Shown here piece by piece: positions 33,356 to 49,905 of a DNA stretch of 64,000 nt (position 1 is its first letter; the number at the start of each line of letters is the position of its first letter). This DNA is from Symbiodinium sp. CCMP2592 (taxonomy: Eukaryota > Sar > Dinophyceae > Suessiales > Symbiodiniaceae), in assembly GCA_905221615.1 (NCBI GenBank), contig CAJNDT010000135.1, forward strand, positions 55,001 to 119,000, read 5' to 3'. The notes beneath the pieces were generated by a model that was not told the DNA's origin, did no database searches, and was given only the letters and a program-made list of their open reading frames with translations. Made by a program: the position numbers and the translations under genes.

Positions 33356-34561
33356 TCACCGGGACCCCGGCGGTATCGGGGCCGTGGTTTCTGCCAGCTT
33401 ACAAGCCGTCTGCAGATCTTCGGGCGAGAGGTTCCCCGCAAAGCGCAGCGGTGCGGGGGTGATGATCGGGGACTCGCTGGGCTGGAACTGCAGTCTGTCG
33501 CTGGCCTCTGCCACCAGCAGCAGAGGCTCCGGATGGGTTGTGGCGAGTTCCGAGAAGAGCTTACTGTATAAGCCTTGCAGAATCTCCGTGGCCAAGGAGG
33601 GATACTCCCTTCGAAGGTCCTCCAAATCCGAGGGGAGGAGCAAAGCGGCCAAGGTCGGCCGGGCAGCGAAGACATCCAGTGGGCAAGGCTGCACGCCTCC
33701 AAGAAGGTACTCAAGACCTACAACATCTCCGGGATCGAACCACATAGAGGGCGAGCTGCCAGCATCCCGAAAGCCTGTGAACTTGCCGTCCAAGACAATC
33801 AGGGCTCCTTCTAAAGGCTCTCCGCGAGCCAGCACGCTTACACGGGGCTGCCACTGAGCCACTCGGAGCCGGCAGGCCAAGGCCAGCAAGGAATGATAGT
33901 CTGCGCAAGGGAGAAGCTTTCCTTCATCTCTGAGCCTTACGAGAAAATCCAGAACCCGGCGTTCCGTGAAGGCTGCCAGGTTCCACTTCAGCCGCTTCGA
34001 GACGGGGCAGCCGCGAAAGAAACAGCCCGATGAGTCAGCGAGTTGCATCAGCAGGACTCTGAGCAGCGAGTGGTGGAAGGCGGGTCGCGACCGTCGCAGA
34101 GCTTCCAGTTGATCGAAGCTCAGGACAGCAATGCAGCCATCCTCCAGGGCCCTCAGCGTGTAGGGTCGGGCATGGCTCCTCTCCCACAAAGCCACCCGGG
34201 CACTTCCGACGATCTCGCCTGCCTGGTGGTTCCCCAAGCGCAGCTCGCTGCCGGTGACCTGGGGCAGGCTTGCCTGGGCTCTTCCGGCCATCAGAAAACC
34301 CAGCCAAGAAGCTGGCTCCCCGCGCAGAAAGAGGACTTCCCCTCGTCGAAACCCCAAAGGGGAGATCAACTCGGCCAGGTCCTCCAGCTCCGCTAGACTC
34401 AGCTCCGCGAAAAGGCCATGATCGCGGCGGAAGCGCCTCAGCACGTCTGCGGTCCCCACCACGCCAAGCTCCCGTGTCGGGGGTCTCAGCTCCACCGCAG
34501 CTGGCGGATCGATCATCTTCTTCGGGGCCTCGATCCGCCTCGCCAGCGACGGCAGCGACAA
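33356..34561 (-). CDS. Protein with two cyclic-nucleotide-binding (CNB) folds
   Basis: One open frame of 401 residues; the first in-frame ATG is at 34516, and the frame stays open upstream to about 34628 without ATG, so a 5' exon is likely. CNB-1 (about 49-175) has LFAELSLAELEDLAELISPL, GEVLFLRGE and the phosphate-binding-cassette-like AGEIVGSARVALW, followed by HARPYTLRA, keeping the Glu and an Arg that usually hold the cyclic phosphate. CNB-2 (about 221-345) has ALIVLDGKFTGF and PGDVVGLEYLLGG but lacks the Glu and Arg, so it probably does not bind ligand. The layout recalls PKA regulatory subunits, but no inhibitor sequence is seen and no kinase or channel domain is attached. The frame ends at CCCG|GTGAGG, a good donor; a likely last exon (33175 to about 33310, EGSALRDDAAIRQDLEIARR) follows. 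Confidence 0.75.
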   Translation of the reverse strand: MSLPSLARRIEAPKKMIDPPAAVELRPPTRELGVVGTADVLRRFRRDHGLFAELSLAELEDLAELISPLGFRRGEVLFLRGEPASWLGFLMAGRAQASLPQVTGSELRLGNHQAGEIVGSARVALWERSHARPYTLRALEDGCIAVLSFDQLEALRRSRPAFHHSLLRVLLMQLADSSGCFFRGCPVSKRLKWNLAAFTERRVLDFLVRLRDEGKLLPCADYHSLLALACRLRVAQWQPRVSVLARGEPLEGALIVLDGKFTGFRDAGSSPSMWFDPGDVVGLEYLLGGVQPCPLDVFAARPTLAALLLPSDLEDLRREYPSLATEILQGLYSKLFSELATTHPEPLLLVAEASDRLQFQPSESPIITPAPLRFAGNLSPEDLQTACKLAETTAPIPPGSR

Positions 34562-35669
34562 ATCTGCCTGATGCGGAGTGGGCCAGTCTTCTCCGAGAAC
34601 AAGACGACTATACTCACTAGCCGGTCACTAGCCACTATGTCACTATCCGAGTCCCCCTGGCCCACCGGGTTGCTACTCTGGCCTTCAGTCTGGACTCAGG
34701 CTCACCGATGCGGGCCGGCGGGCTGTGTCCAGGCGAACCCCGGCGAGGTGAACTTCGCGGGGGGGAGTCGAGACGTCGTGCACCAGGCGGAGCCCCAAGC
34801 TGCGGTGGCAGCAGGTGCCCTTGGAAGGCAAGCAAATCTGACTCGAAACAGCGAAAACGTGCGATGATGCTGCTTATTATCTGCAGCCGCGCACCTGTTT
34901 GCATGGCCATGGCTGCGTCACGTGCCTCTGCTCAAAGGCGCCATGGCATCAACTGTAGTGCCGACACAAGCTGTGTCTAACAAACGCTGTATACCATGCG
35001 AAGACCTCTTGGTAATCGGTCCGTGCTGTACGAAAGAGATAGTGAGGATTGCAAGGGCCTGCAGTCATGTCCGCACGATTGCCAGAGGTCCCATGTTGAC
35101 AGAGTCAATCCGAGTGACGGAATAGAGATTTCAAACCCACCCTACGACAACCATGGCCTTTACCTGTACCTGCCTTTACTACACGGAGCAGCCTAACTAC
35201 TGTCGCAGTGAGCCGCCAGACATGCAAGGGATGCCCGTCTGCTGGGATTGCTTGCATAGCATAGCATAGCTTCGTCAAGACTTGCACATGTCGTGAAGCG
35301 GCTTTTGCTTTTGAAGGAGTCGCCGTCCAGTCTGTGGAGCCACAGTGGCTTGTCCTCGAGCCGGCCCGGACGTGGCACAGCATGCCCGGGATTGCAGTAG
35401 TGGCCCAGCATCGGTACCCGAGGTGCATCCGTCACCGCCAGTCACAGGCCGTCCAGGAAACACGGGGAAGTCATGGAAGTACCTCAAGCCGAAAGCACTC
35501 AAAGCCGCTCAAGCCGGCTTATGCTCACAGGCACGCGAGGATCATCACCGCTCCGGTCCGGTGGATCAGAGCTCTGCCTTCCAAGTAATTTCGGGCGCAG
35601 GCGGTGCTTTGCATGACTACTACTCCTCCTCCTATTACTGCTACTACTGTTGCAACAACAACAACAACA

Positions 35670-35838
<169 letters not shown>

Positions 35839-36467
35839 GCTGCTACTACTACTGCCACTATCAGTGTCACTTTCAGTACCCGGTGTAATTATCAAACGAG
35901 TATTCTTTAAGTTCCTATTGATATCCTATTATGATTAGTACTACTATTGTATGCTTATCACTATTCGTGTTAGTGTCACTTCCTAGCATCGAATATTCTT
36001 TAAGCTATTCCTTGAAGTGTTGGGCCGTGCCTTGCCGACCTTTCCCTCAGGTAGCGGCGGTGTGGCCTCAAACTCTGCCTGCACGAAGGGTGGGTTGTGG
36101 GGGGGGGGCTGATTGGGGCTGTCGGGTTTTAGGGTTGAGGGTCTGCTTCAGCATTTGGAAGTTTCCGGAAATAGGGGACTCCAGTACTGTACCCCAAATG
36201 GTAGGATCCTTATTATAAGGACACTCTTGACACATCCCAGCCTGAAGATGCTGCACTTCGTCGTGGAACCTCGATCGAGCCACGCGAACTCCCTTCGAAA
36301 GGAGCCATGGAGTGCTTTCCCAACATCTCCGCGCAAGGAAGCAGGGCCCTATTGAACCCTAACCAGGCTATTTCGCAGAGAGGCCCATGTTTGACATTTT
36401 ATGAAAAGACTCGTGATCGGACCCTGAAAACAAGCATAGGGGTTGCTAGCAGAGCTACTTTAGTAAT

Positions 36468-42500
<6,033 letters not shown>

Positions 42501-43138
42501 CTCCCTCAGTCAAGTCTTGAGTCGAGTCCAGGGCGTTGGGCTGCTGTGGGGTTTGGGGCCCAGCAAAAAGGGTGTTTAGGCTTGGGGTTTGCGGCTTCGG
42601 GACTTTACGGTTTGCGCATGTTTAGGTGGGAAAGAAAGCACGACAGCCCCAACGTCGAAGGCGACTGCTGGGAGCTGGAAGGGCAACAGGTCGCTCTTTG
42701 GCCGCTCCATAAACACGCAAGCTCGAAATCCGATACCCACAGGCAAAGCGAGGAGCCATCACCCACAGATAGGGCTACAGGAAAGGGCCGCTGAAGCAAA
42801 GACCTGCCAGACCGAAGCTCCACAGCGTAAGCCATCAAATGGACTAGCAACCCCGACAGCGACTCTGTGAGCAACGACTGTAGCGGCGATGATGCTGCTG
42901 GTGGTGATAATGCTGCTGCTCGAGCTGCAGCTGCTGGACGAGGGTGAGCATGAAGATTCAGATGACGATGCCAGTAGTTGATGATCCTTGTGATGCACAG
43001 CCTGTAATGGTTCAACATTTCACGATGCTACCGACTACTGAGCGTAGGCCGTAGCCTCTTCGCCAGGTCCCCGGCTCACCATCTCCCGGTTCCTGAAGCT
43101 TTCGCGAGTTTGGCGACTTGGAGCTCCAAAAACAGTCT
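42501..43138. other. Region upstream of the UGGT catalytic exons
   Basis: Open but unconvincing minus-strand frames (42605-43018). I looked for the UGGT thioredoxin-like and beta-sandwich regions here and did not recognise them. Confidence 0.35.
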
Positions 43139-43225
43139 GGTTCTTAGTAGGGAATGGGGGAATGGATCCCTATGATAATCCCTAGTAGTCTCCATAATCC
43201 CTTCCCCCATTCCCTACTAAGAACC
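43139..43225. repeat. Fold-back MITE, TTAGTAGGGAATGG family, copy 2
   Basis: Arms 43139-43165 and 43199-43225 pair at 26 of 27 positions (GGTTCTTAGTAGGGAATGGG at the left end). The arm core is shared with the element at 31328-31396. Confidence 0.75.
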
Positions 43226-43288
43226 ACACAGAAAAGGGCCAGAGCCGCAGGAATTCCAGGGCTCTAGGATACAGGCTTTAGGGCTTTA

Positions 43289-43372
43289 GGGCCGGACCTT
43301 CGTCGCCGGTGCCACCTCTGCTGCCTTCTCATCCTGGCGCAGCTTGAAACGGAGAGCTGCGTAGCTACAGGC
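43289..43372 (-). CDS. Possible 3' terminal exon between UGGT and the KsgA-type gene
   Basis: The minus strand reads AALRFKLRQDEKAAEVAPAT followed by KVRP and a TAA. The charged, helix-like composition looks like a true C-terminus. If real, a further gene ends here, which would leave little room for an N-terminal UGGT part. No family is recognised. Confidence 0.3.
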
Positions 43373-43882
43373 TGCCTGATCGGATCCATCATGGAGCTGA
43401 CTGCCTACCTACACTGCAAGAGAAGGGTCCCAGGCCTTGCCGTAGCCTCCCCAAATGGACCTGGATGCGACATATCAGCCAGAGTTGCTCGAGCACTTCA
43501 CGGGCTGACTGAGGCCGCCACTGCAGCGCCCCCATAAGACCACCCCTTGGCGCTCGCAGACATCGGATGCGGTGCTTTCAGGCACAACTCAAGGAAGGTT
43601 AGCTTGCAGGACTCCCGAGATCCCGGCACGGGTCGGTTCTGCTTTCGCTTTACTTTTGAAGATCCCTGTCCCATCACAGTTGAGCAATGCTGAGCATCTG
43701 ATACTCTTTGGCATCAACCCTTGTAACTTGCAACGTCGACCTACAGCCCGGCCTCTTCCACGAAGAGGTCCTCGTGGCTCTTCCCGGGTTTTAGCCGCAC
43801 CCGAAGCTGGTGTGGTGGAGTAATGTAGGAGGATACCTGGAGAAAGTGAAAGCGGCCCATTCAAAGCAAAGCCGAAGCCGTG

Positions 43883-45268
43883 TTAAGGTTGAGACCTGAT
43901 GGGAAAGGACCAGATACTGCACTGTTTTCTGTCAACCGAGATATCTCTCTGCACGGCATCGGAAGCGAAGCCCAAGTTTCGCAGCTCGGCTGTCAAGGCC
44001 ACGAACTCTTCGGTGCCCATCGCCACAGGAGGCTTCGCCGGATCTACGCCCGCCCGTGCCATAGCCAGGCGCCAGGTTTCAGGAAGGCTCTGAGCAGCCA
44101 CCCGCTCCGCCACTTCCGTCAGCCGGACTTCCAGCCCTTCGCTGCGTGTCGGGCCCCTCGTGTCCAGGAGCAGCCGCAGCAGCTGATCCAAAGCCGCCGC
44201 AGGCACCTCCACGCCCCGATGACTGAGAGGCACCTGGTGCAGCTCCAGGAAGACCACAGCAGAGTCCACGCGCGGGGGCGGTGAGAAAACGTCTGGGGTG
44301 AGCACACCGGGGATGGCGAACTGCGCATTTGAGCAGAGTGCCTGCACCAGCGCGGAGACGCGTCCGAACTTCACTGAGCCCGGCTTTGCCAGCAACTTGC
44401 GGGCGAATTCGGCTTGCAACATCAAGACAACCCTCTGCATGGGAGGCTCCTGGCACAGCAACTTAGTCACCACAGCAGTCGAGATCTTGTAGGGAAGGTT
44501 GCCCACAGCGATACGGCAGCGGCTTGGTACCGCCCGGCAAGTCAAGAAGTCGCCTTTAAAGACGAAGCAGCGGCTCCTGCCGGTCAGGTGGTCTTCCCAG
44601 GCCTCACGACGTAGTGTGCGTGCAGCCTCGGGGACGTCCCTGCAAATCGGATGGTATCGACGTATGACACTGCCTTTCTCCAGGGCCTGGGACAAAATTC
44701 GCTCGTCCAGCTCAAAGCCCACCACCCCTGCACAGGCCGGGTTCTGCAACAAAGCAGCCGTGAGCGCCCCGGCTCCTACACCAACTTCTGCCACCCAGCT
44801 CGCCTCGCCCTCCGCAGCTTTCAGAGCCACCGAGGTGATCTCTAGCGCCACTTTGTGCGACCGGAGGACGTGCTGGCCGAGGGCGGGTGTGGAGCCCGTG
44901 GTCAGCATCATTGCAGCCCTTTCTTGTAGAGACCCCGGCACGAAGAGACTTCCGCACTTGGGACACCCAAGGCGGCGCTGGATGTGATCACGGGGCTTCA
45001 TCCAGAACATCCCGTGCTTTTGGCAACGGATTGCGACCGGAGTGTGATTGTCCTTGTACTGTGAATAAGTATAGTCGAAAAGATTGCCCCAAATCCTTGT
45101 ACAATCCGCCTTGAACGCTTGCTTCTTGTGACCCGGATGCAATCTCATGCTTCCCGTCAGGGAGGTCGTCGCATAGTCGCCACGTGTAGATGCCCCAAAT
45201 CTCAAGGCTCCCGGCCCAAAAAGCACCAGCTGAAGCCTTTTTCCCGAATGCCAAAATCTTGGGACCAT
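43883..45268 (-). CDS. KsgA/Dim1-type rRNA adenine dimethyltransferase with N-terminal zinc-ribbon module
   Basis: A 461-residue intronless ORF, ATG at 45268. Residues about 128-440 carry the full KsgA/Dim1/TFB1M motif set: LGQHVLRS (130-137), SAM motif I VAEVGVGAGALT (159-170), FELD (185-188), GDFL (239-242), the catalytic NLPY loop (257-260), the VLMLQAEFARKLLAKPGS region with FGRVSALVQ, and FSPPPRVDSAVVFLE. The enzyme dimethylates two adjacent adenines in the 3' hairpin of small-subunit rRNA. Residues 52-106 are an extra module with Cys82, His85, Cys102 and Cys105 and the pattern FDYTYSQYKDN, HGMFWMKPRDH, LGCPKCG, matching the DUF723-like zinc ribbons seen in phage, giant-virus and some protist proteins. 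Residues 1-40 are Arg/Ser/Gly-rich with only one acidic residue, so an organelle presequence is possible. The enzyme call is firm; targeting and zinc binding are inferred. Confidence 0.87.
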   Translation of the reverse strand: MVPRFWHSGKRLQLVLFGPGALRFGASTRGDYATTSLTGSMRLHPGHKKQAFKADCTRIWGNLFDYTYSQYKDNHTPVAIRCQKHGMFWMKPRDHIQRRLGCPKCGSLFVPGSLQERAAMMLTTGSTPALGQHVLRSHKVALEITSVALKAAEGEASWVAEVGVGAGALTAALLQNPACAGVVGFELDERILSQALEKGSVIRRYHPICRDVPEAARTLRREAWEDHLTGRSRCFVFKGDFLTCRAVPSRCRIAVGNLPYKISTAVVTKLLCQEPPMQRVVLMLQAEFARKLLAKPGSVKFGRVSALVQALCSNAQFAIPGVLTPDVFSPPPRVDSAVVFLELHQVPLSHRGVEVPAAALDQLLRLLLDTRGPTRSEGLEVRLTEVAERVAAQSLPETWRLAMARAGVDPAKPPVAMGTEEFVALTAELRNLGFASDAVQRDISVDRKQCSIWSFPIRSQP

Positions 45269-48022
45269 CCTCAGTCTGAGCGCCCTGTCTCGGGCTTAAC
45301 GGCTCCAGAGAGCCGGCGCCACCCTCGCAACACCATCGCTTGGGTATCCGGTATCCTCTTTCCGGGTCGCCTACGGCCTTCATGAGGGTAAAGGGCTTCA
45401 AAGTGTGAACGACGGGCTGCAGCAGCGGATAAGTAGGAGAGACGTTCTGTCATCTAGGGGATGGGCATGTGAGTACAATGCCCGGGCCAAGGCAATAGAT
45501 GCAAACGCCGACACCCGGTTGGAGCTTTCGACAGCTGAGGCATGATGGAAGTTGTGGGATACCAGAAGCACTTGATTTCGAAGAGTTGAAAAGAGCGGGT
45601 TGTGAATCCACCAAAAACCCTAACGCACGGGCTTGGTAATTAGTTAGGCTAGGGTATTGGGGCGTATTGTAATTAGGATTGGTAACTGGGTAGTGACTGG
45701 GTAGTGGATCATCCAGCCTTCTGAACCTTAAAACCCCAAACCCTACCTTTTTAAACATCCCTAAACCCTACATCCCCAAACCCCGAACCGTTCTCTAAAC
45801 ATCCCCGACCTCCCGCCTCGAGGTCCTCGGAGACTGTGAGCTCGAAAGTCTCATTGGAGAGACCCGGCTTGAGCGAGGCCTCGGCAGAGTTCCGGGGGCC
45901 CGAAGGGCCTCTAAGCGGTACCGGTAACGGTACCCGTATAGTATTCTTAAAGGTACCCTGATGCTACCCTTATAGGACCCTGAGAAACACCCTAGAAGCA
46001 TGATCCCACACAGGAGGCACCAATATGCGAAAGAGAAACCACTGCTACAAGTCAAGCCGAGAAAATGTCGATTGCACGGCCGAGGCGGAGGCCTGGTAAA
46101 ACCCCGGATTTCCTCGGACCTGGCAGTACCCCGGCAATGGGATCTTGTCATTTCGCACCGCAGTCTCGCACTTAGGGAGGGTTAATTTGGAGGGTTTGTG
46201 TGTGGCCCAACAAGTTTTGAACAGGCGGAATATGAGACTATAAGAACTAGCTCCAGCAGCTTCACGTCACCAGGCGGCGAGCCTGAAAATAGCCGAGGTT
46301 TCCCATCACGATGGTGTCATCCGAAGCCTTCGTCAGGAGCATTGCTGGGAAAGCCGGGAACCGGTGCAGGTAGCTTGAGAGCGATGATGAGAGCCCCACA
46401 ACCTCTACCCTTCGACAAAGCAGAGCCCCGCCTCTAAAGCCCCAGTGCCGGTGATCTCGAACTGGTCAGGCACGCCGCTTTCACGAAGAACAGCCAGTGT
46501 CGACTCGAGGACCCGATTTTATACTCACAAAATATGAATCATGAAGTTGAGATTCTTGCCCTACGTTTATGCCCCCACTTGGGCACGAGTCCCCCCGACC
46601 TGCATACCCTTCGCCATGGCAACTGGCCAGCCCTCGTCGCCGAGGATCATTGCCTGGCCCTCCACCTGGCACTCAACACAATGAAACGCATAGAAGCCTT
46701 TTCAGTAGCCTTCATAGCACCCTTAAAGCAACCCTTACCAGACCGACCCTTGCGCGGCAGCACGAACGTGTCGGCACCACGTACAGCTGTCGAAGGACGT
46801 ACCTTCAGCTGCTGAACTTACGTAACAAAACGCGAACTGGCATTGCTCACACCACCCAGTCTGGCGGCGCACGTTGTGTCGCAGTTGCTGCCTGCAAGGC
46901 GAAGTCTCCATGATCCGCTGTAGCTTGAGTGCCACGTGACCACGTGTGATCTGCCTCGCTGAAGGACGTCCACCGGACGGAGGTTGTCCATGTCATGCTC
47001 GGCCTGCAAGGACGCCACAAGAGCCCGACACGACTGCCTGCTGGCGCCCCGCACCTCCTGAGCGGTCACAAGCCAAGTCGGCAAGACATGGACTGCTGCC
47101 GTCAAGGTGTGCCTTGGTCTCTGCATTACAAACTTCGTAATGTCATGTTGTGCTTCTGTAGTACGATCATGAGAAGGAACAATATCAGATGCCGAGAACA
47201 TGTTCATGCAGGCAAAGCCTTTCCACGTCCGGGGATCGCTATGCTGGAACATGACACAGTTGGCCCATTACCGGCACCACGCTGTGCAAGGAATGAAATT
47301 TGAAGCGCAACCTTCTATGCTGTTTTGGGGGTTCCTTATTATCGTAAGTATAGTATAATATATACCAAAACTCTATTATTCTAATTAGTAAGGCACCCTC
47401 TCTGCTCAGAACAGGCGCTCTGTGGCCAGCGTGAACTCCGCCCGACCACCACCCACCTCCAGGGATGCCCAGGACTTTTGCAAGCATCCGTGCGGGCGTC
47501 TGAAATTCTAGAATATGCAGGAATGTACGTGGCGTTGTGAATCAGTAGGAAATGTACATGTAAAAGTGTTACAACAGTAACTATGCACCAGAAACTACAC
47601 CCATCACCATCACTAACGTGGTTACCACTGGCCAGCGCATCACCCACTCTACTTCAGGTGGGGCTGAAAGCCTCCGTGCAAGGCACAAAGTGTTTGCTTT
47701 TTTTCGAATTTCCTTCGTAAATTTCAGAACGCAAGGTTCGGGTCACCTGATCTTCAAGATGTCAACAGTTGCCCGTCACCACAACAGATCGGAGGCCCCG
47801 AGAAAGTCTGCCGCCGAGTGGCCGCGACACCATCCTTCAGCTCAGCGAGGGTGCGGCCATCAGCGAGGTGCTGTGGCCAGCGGACCACCTGAGCTCTGAG
47901 CTGCTCCGTTGGTTCAGGGGACTTCAGGGGACCTTGGGAGTCTCCCACAAGTTTGGCCGCTTCTGCTCTGGCGCTCGTAGATTTATCAAGTTAAAAGGAA
48001 TCTGAATTCAGAAAGCGCTCTT
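45269..48022. other. No gene recognised
   Basis: A minus-strand frame at 45450-45610 contains LPSCLSCRKLQPGVGVCIYC, a CxxC...CxxC zinc-ribbon-like pattern, but no start or family was found. A 144-codon minus-strand frame at 46818-47252 and overlapping frames at 47754-48005 on both strands are open without motifs. 'ggtaccggtaacggtaccc' repeats lie near 45920 and a partial AAGGC element at 47322-47395. Confidence 0.35.
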
Positions 48023-48467
48023 TCAGTAAGGCAAGGGTGCCTCCCGGTAGTAGCGCTTCAAGGGATACTCCGACACCTTCAACACCGGATTGAGAACCAA
48101 GTTCACCTCGCGACGAGCGGGATGTAAAGGCAGGCGACTGACGGAGAAAGGGGGCGTTCCTGGCCTCTGCATTGAAGGCCATTCCGAAGAGAGCCAGCGC
48201 GGTCGAAGCCGATTGAGCCGTGGTCTCGGATCAACACAGGCAGAGATGAGAGAAGCCCCGGCCACCACCTCCGAGGTCGGGACGCTGAGGGGATCGAGGA
48301 TGCCGTAGACCCTGCGCTTGCTGTCACAAGAGAGAAGGACAGAGCATGCAATCGGTGGTTGCAGGGTTCTTCGTTGCAGCCCCTCTCTGATAGAGCTTGG
48401 GGCCAGGCGTGATCGGTGAGGCAGCGTCTGGTTTCGCTGGCGGGATCTTCACCCTCGGCTTCTCCAT
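48023..48467 (-). CDS. Small two-exon hypothetical protein
   Basis: ATG at 48467 lies eight bases after a possible splice acceptor (CCTAG). Exon 1 reads MEKPRVKIPPAKPDAASPIT and PGPKLYQR. After an intron of about 60 nt with a clear acceptor (CTTGTGACAG|C at 48320), exon 2 (48023-48320) reads KRRVYGILDPLSVPTSEVVA and continues open for 98 codons through LNLVLNP-like and EYPLKRYYREAP sequence to a TGA at 48023. Length is about 127 residues, basic and proline-rich, with no signal peptide or membrane span. I do not recognise the family. The long second exon and natural-looking start support a real gene; the donor site is not unique. Confidence 0.5.
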
Positions 48468-49740
48468 CCAAGCTAGGGGTGTGGGAATGTGGCTCACTAT
48501 AACCAGTTAAGTTGGGTTTCCTGACAGATCGAGAAACTAACAAACACGTCCGCATCTTCAGACACTACGCCTCAACTCCGCCCTCCCGTCGCCGAGGGCA
48601 GCTCTGGAAGGCAGCCGGCGCCCTGTTGAAGATCTTGGCAGGCTGCGTAAACCTCCGTTGCGATGGTTTGAGATGCGTTGGGAATGCGAGGGCTGTGGGG
48701 AAAACTCGGCTGCTATTCAGCTGGGACCTTGAGTCTTGTGCATAAGCTCTCCAGGCTCGCTCCCTCTCACTGGCACCAATGTAGCTATCTCTAGAATCTT
48801 ATGGCTTCTTTCGAGACCAAGTTTGGACTGCTTAGCATGCTGCGGGCACCGGTTATCATGCATATGCAACAACTCGACATACCCCTCCAGCCGAAGCAAG
48901 TAGTGGAAACAAGCATGGCGCATCCGCGGCAATCGCGGCGGGAAAGTCATGACGAACTTTGGCTGCGGTTCTTTGCAAAGCCAACGGAAAAAAGGATACC
49001 GCACGGGCCTGTCGTGCTTCGCGTGCGACAACACCTGCCGTTGGGCACAGGCTCCCAGAGCACGAACACCCAATGACTGTCTAAAGGAAACTCCAAAGAG
49101 AGGTATCCGCGACAGTTTCTGGAGCCCCACGGGTCTATGCCACTTAGCAAACCGGACTTTGGCGCCGCCACCCCAAAGATCTGTGTTGATTCGGCCTAGA
49201 ATCCTCTGCCGCCTCTGCAACCTTCCCTGTGAAACTGATATTGAACTTGCGGTTCTTTGCAGCTCCCACATTCGCGTCTGGAAACCCTGTTGCGGTGGAA
49301 TAGATATGACTGCGACGAGGCAAAGACTGAGGCTGGCTAATGCGTATCCTGGTGCCGGGTGGCTCTGAGAACCAACGCACTCGCAAAAAAAAAACATGCT
49401 GAACCGACCCTAAAACCCCAATTCCTAAACTTCATAAATCTCCAATACCTAAAGAAGCACATAGAGCCTTGGCAGCTTCACACTTACACTTACCTCAGAA
49501 TTCCCCCCGAAACTCTGAAGCTCCGAGCACCTCGGATCGCAGAGCAGCGACTAACCCATAGGCACTGGCCTCGAGGCACAAGCAATAATCATCAAGTATG
49601 TTAGTTATGCTAGCAATAGTAATAACAATAACAACAACAGTACCAATATGACAACAATCCTAATAATCATAATGATAGTTAGTAGAAATACCAATAATGA
49701 TCTGATGATAGTAATAAGAATGACAAAAAGATTGCCAGAA

Positions 49741-49846
49741 TAGTAGTAGTAGTAGTAGTAGTAGTCGTCGTCGTCGTCGTCGTAGTAGTAGTAGTAGTAG
49801 TAGCAGTAGCAGTAGCAGTAGCAGTAGCAGTAGCAGTAGCAGTAGC

Positions 49847-49896
<50 letters not shown>

Positions 49897-49905
49897 CAAT
49901 AGTAA
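49741..49905. repeat. TAG/TCG/CAG trinucleotide array
   Basis: Consecutive runs of TAG, TCG, TAG, CAGTAG and TAG in 165 bp. Open frames over it are compositional. Confidence 0.9.

Noticed and set aside
33725..33755. tRNA-like B box (GGTTCGATCCC) on the minus strand
   Set aside because: It falls inside the second CNB domain's coding sequence (MWFDPGDV), and no A box or acceptor stem fits around it.
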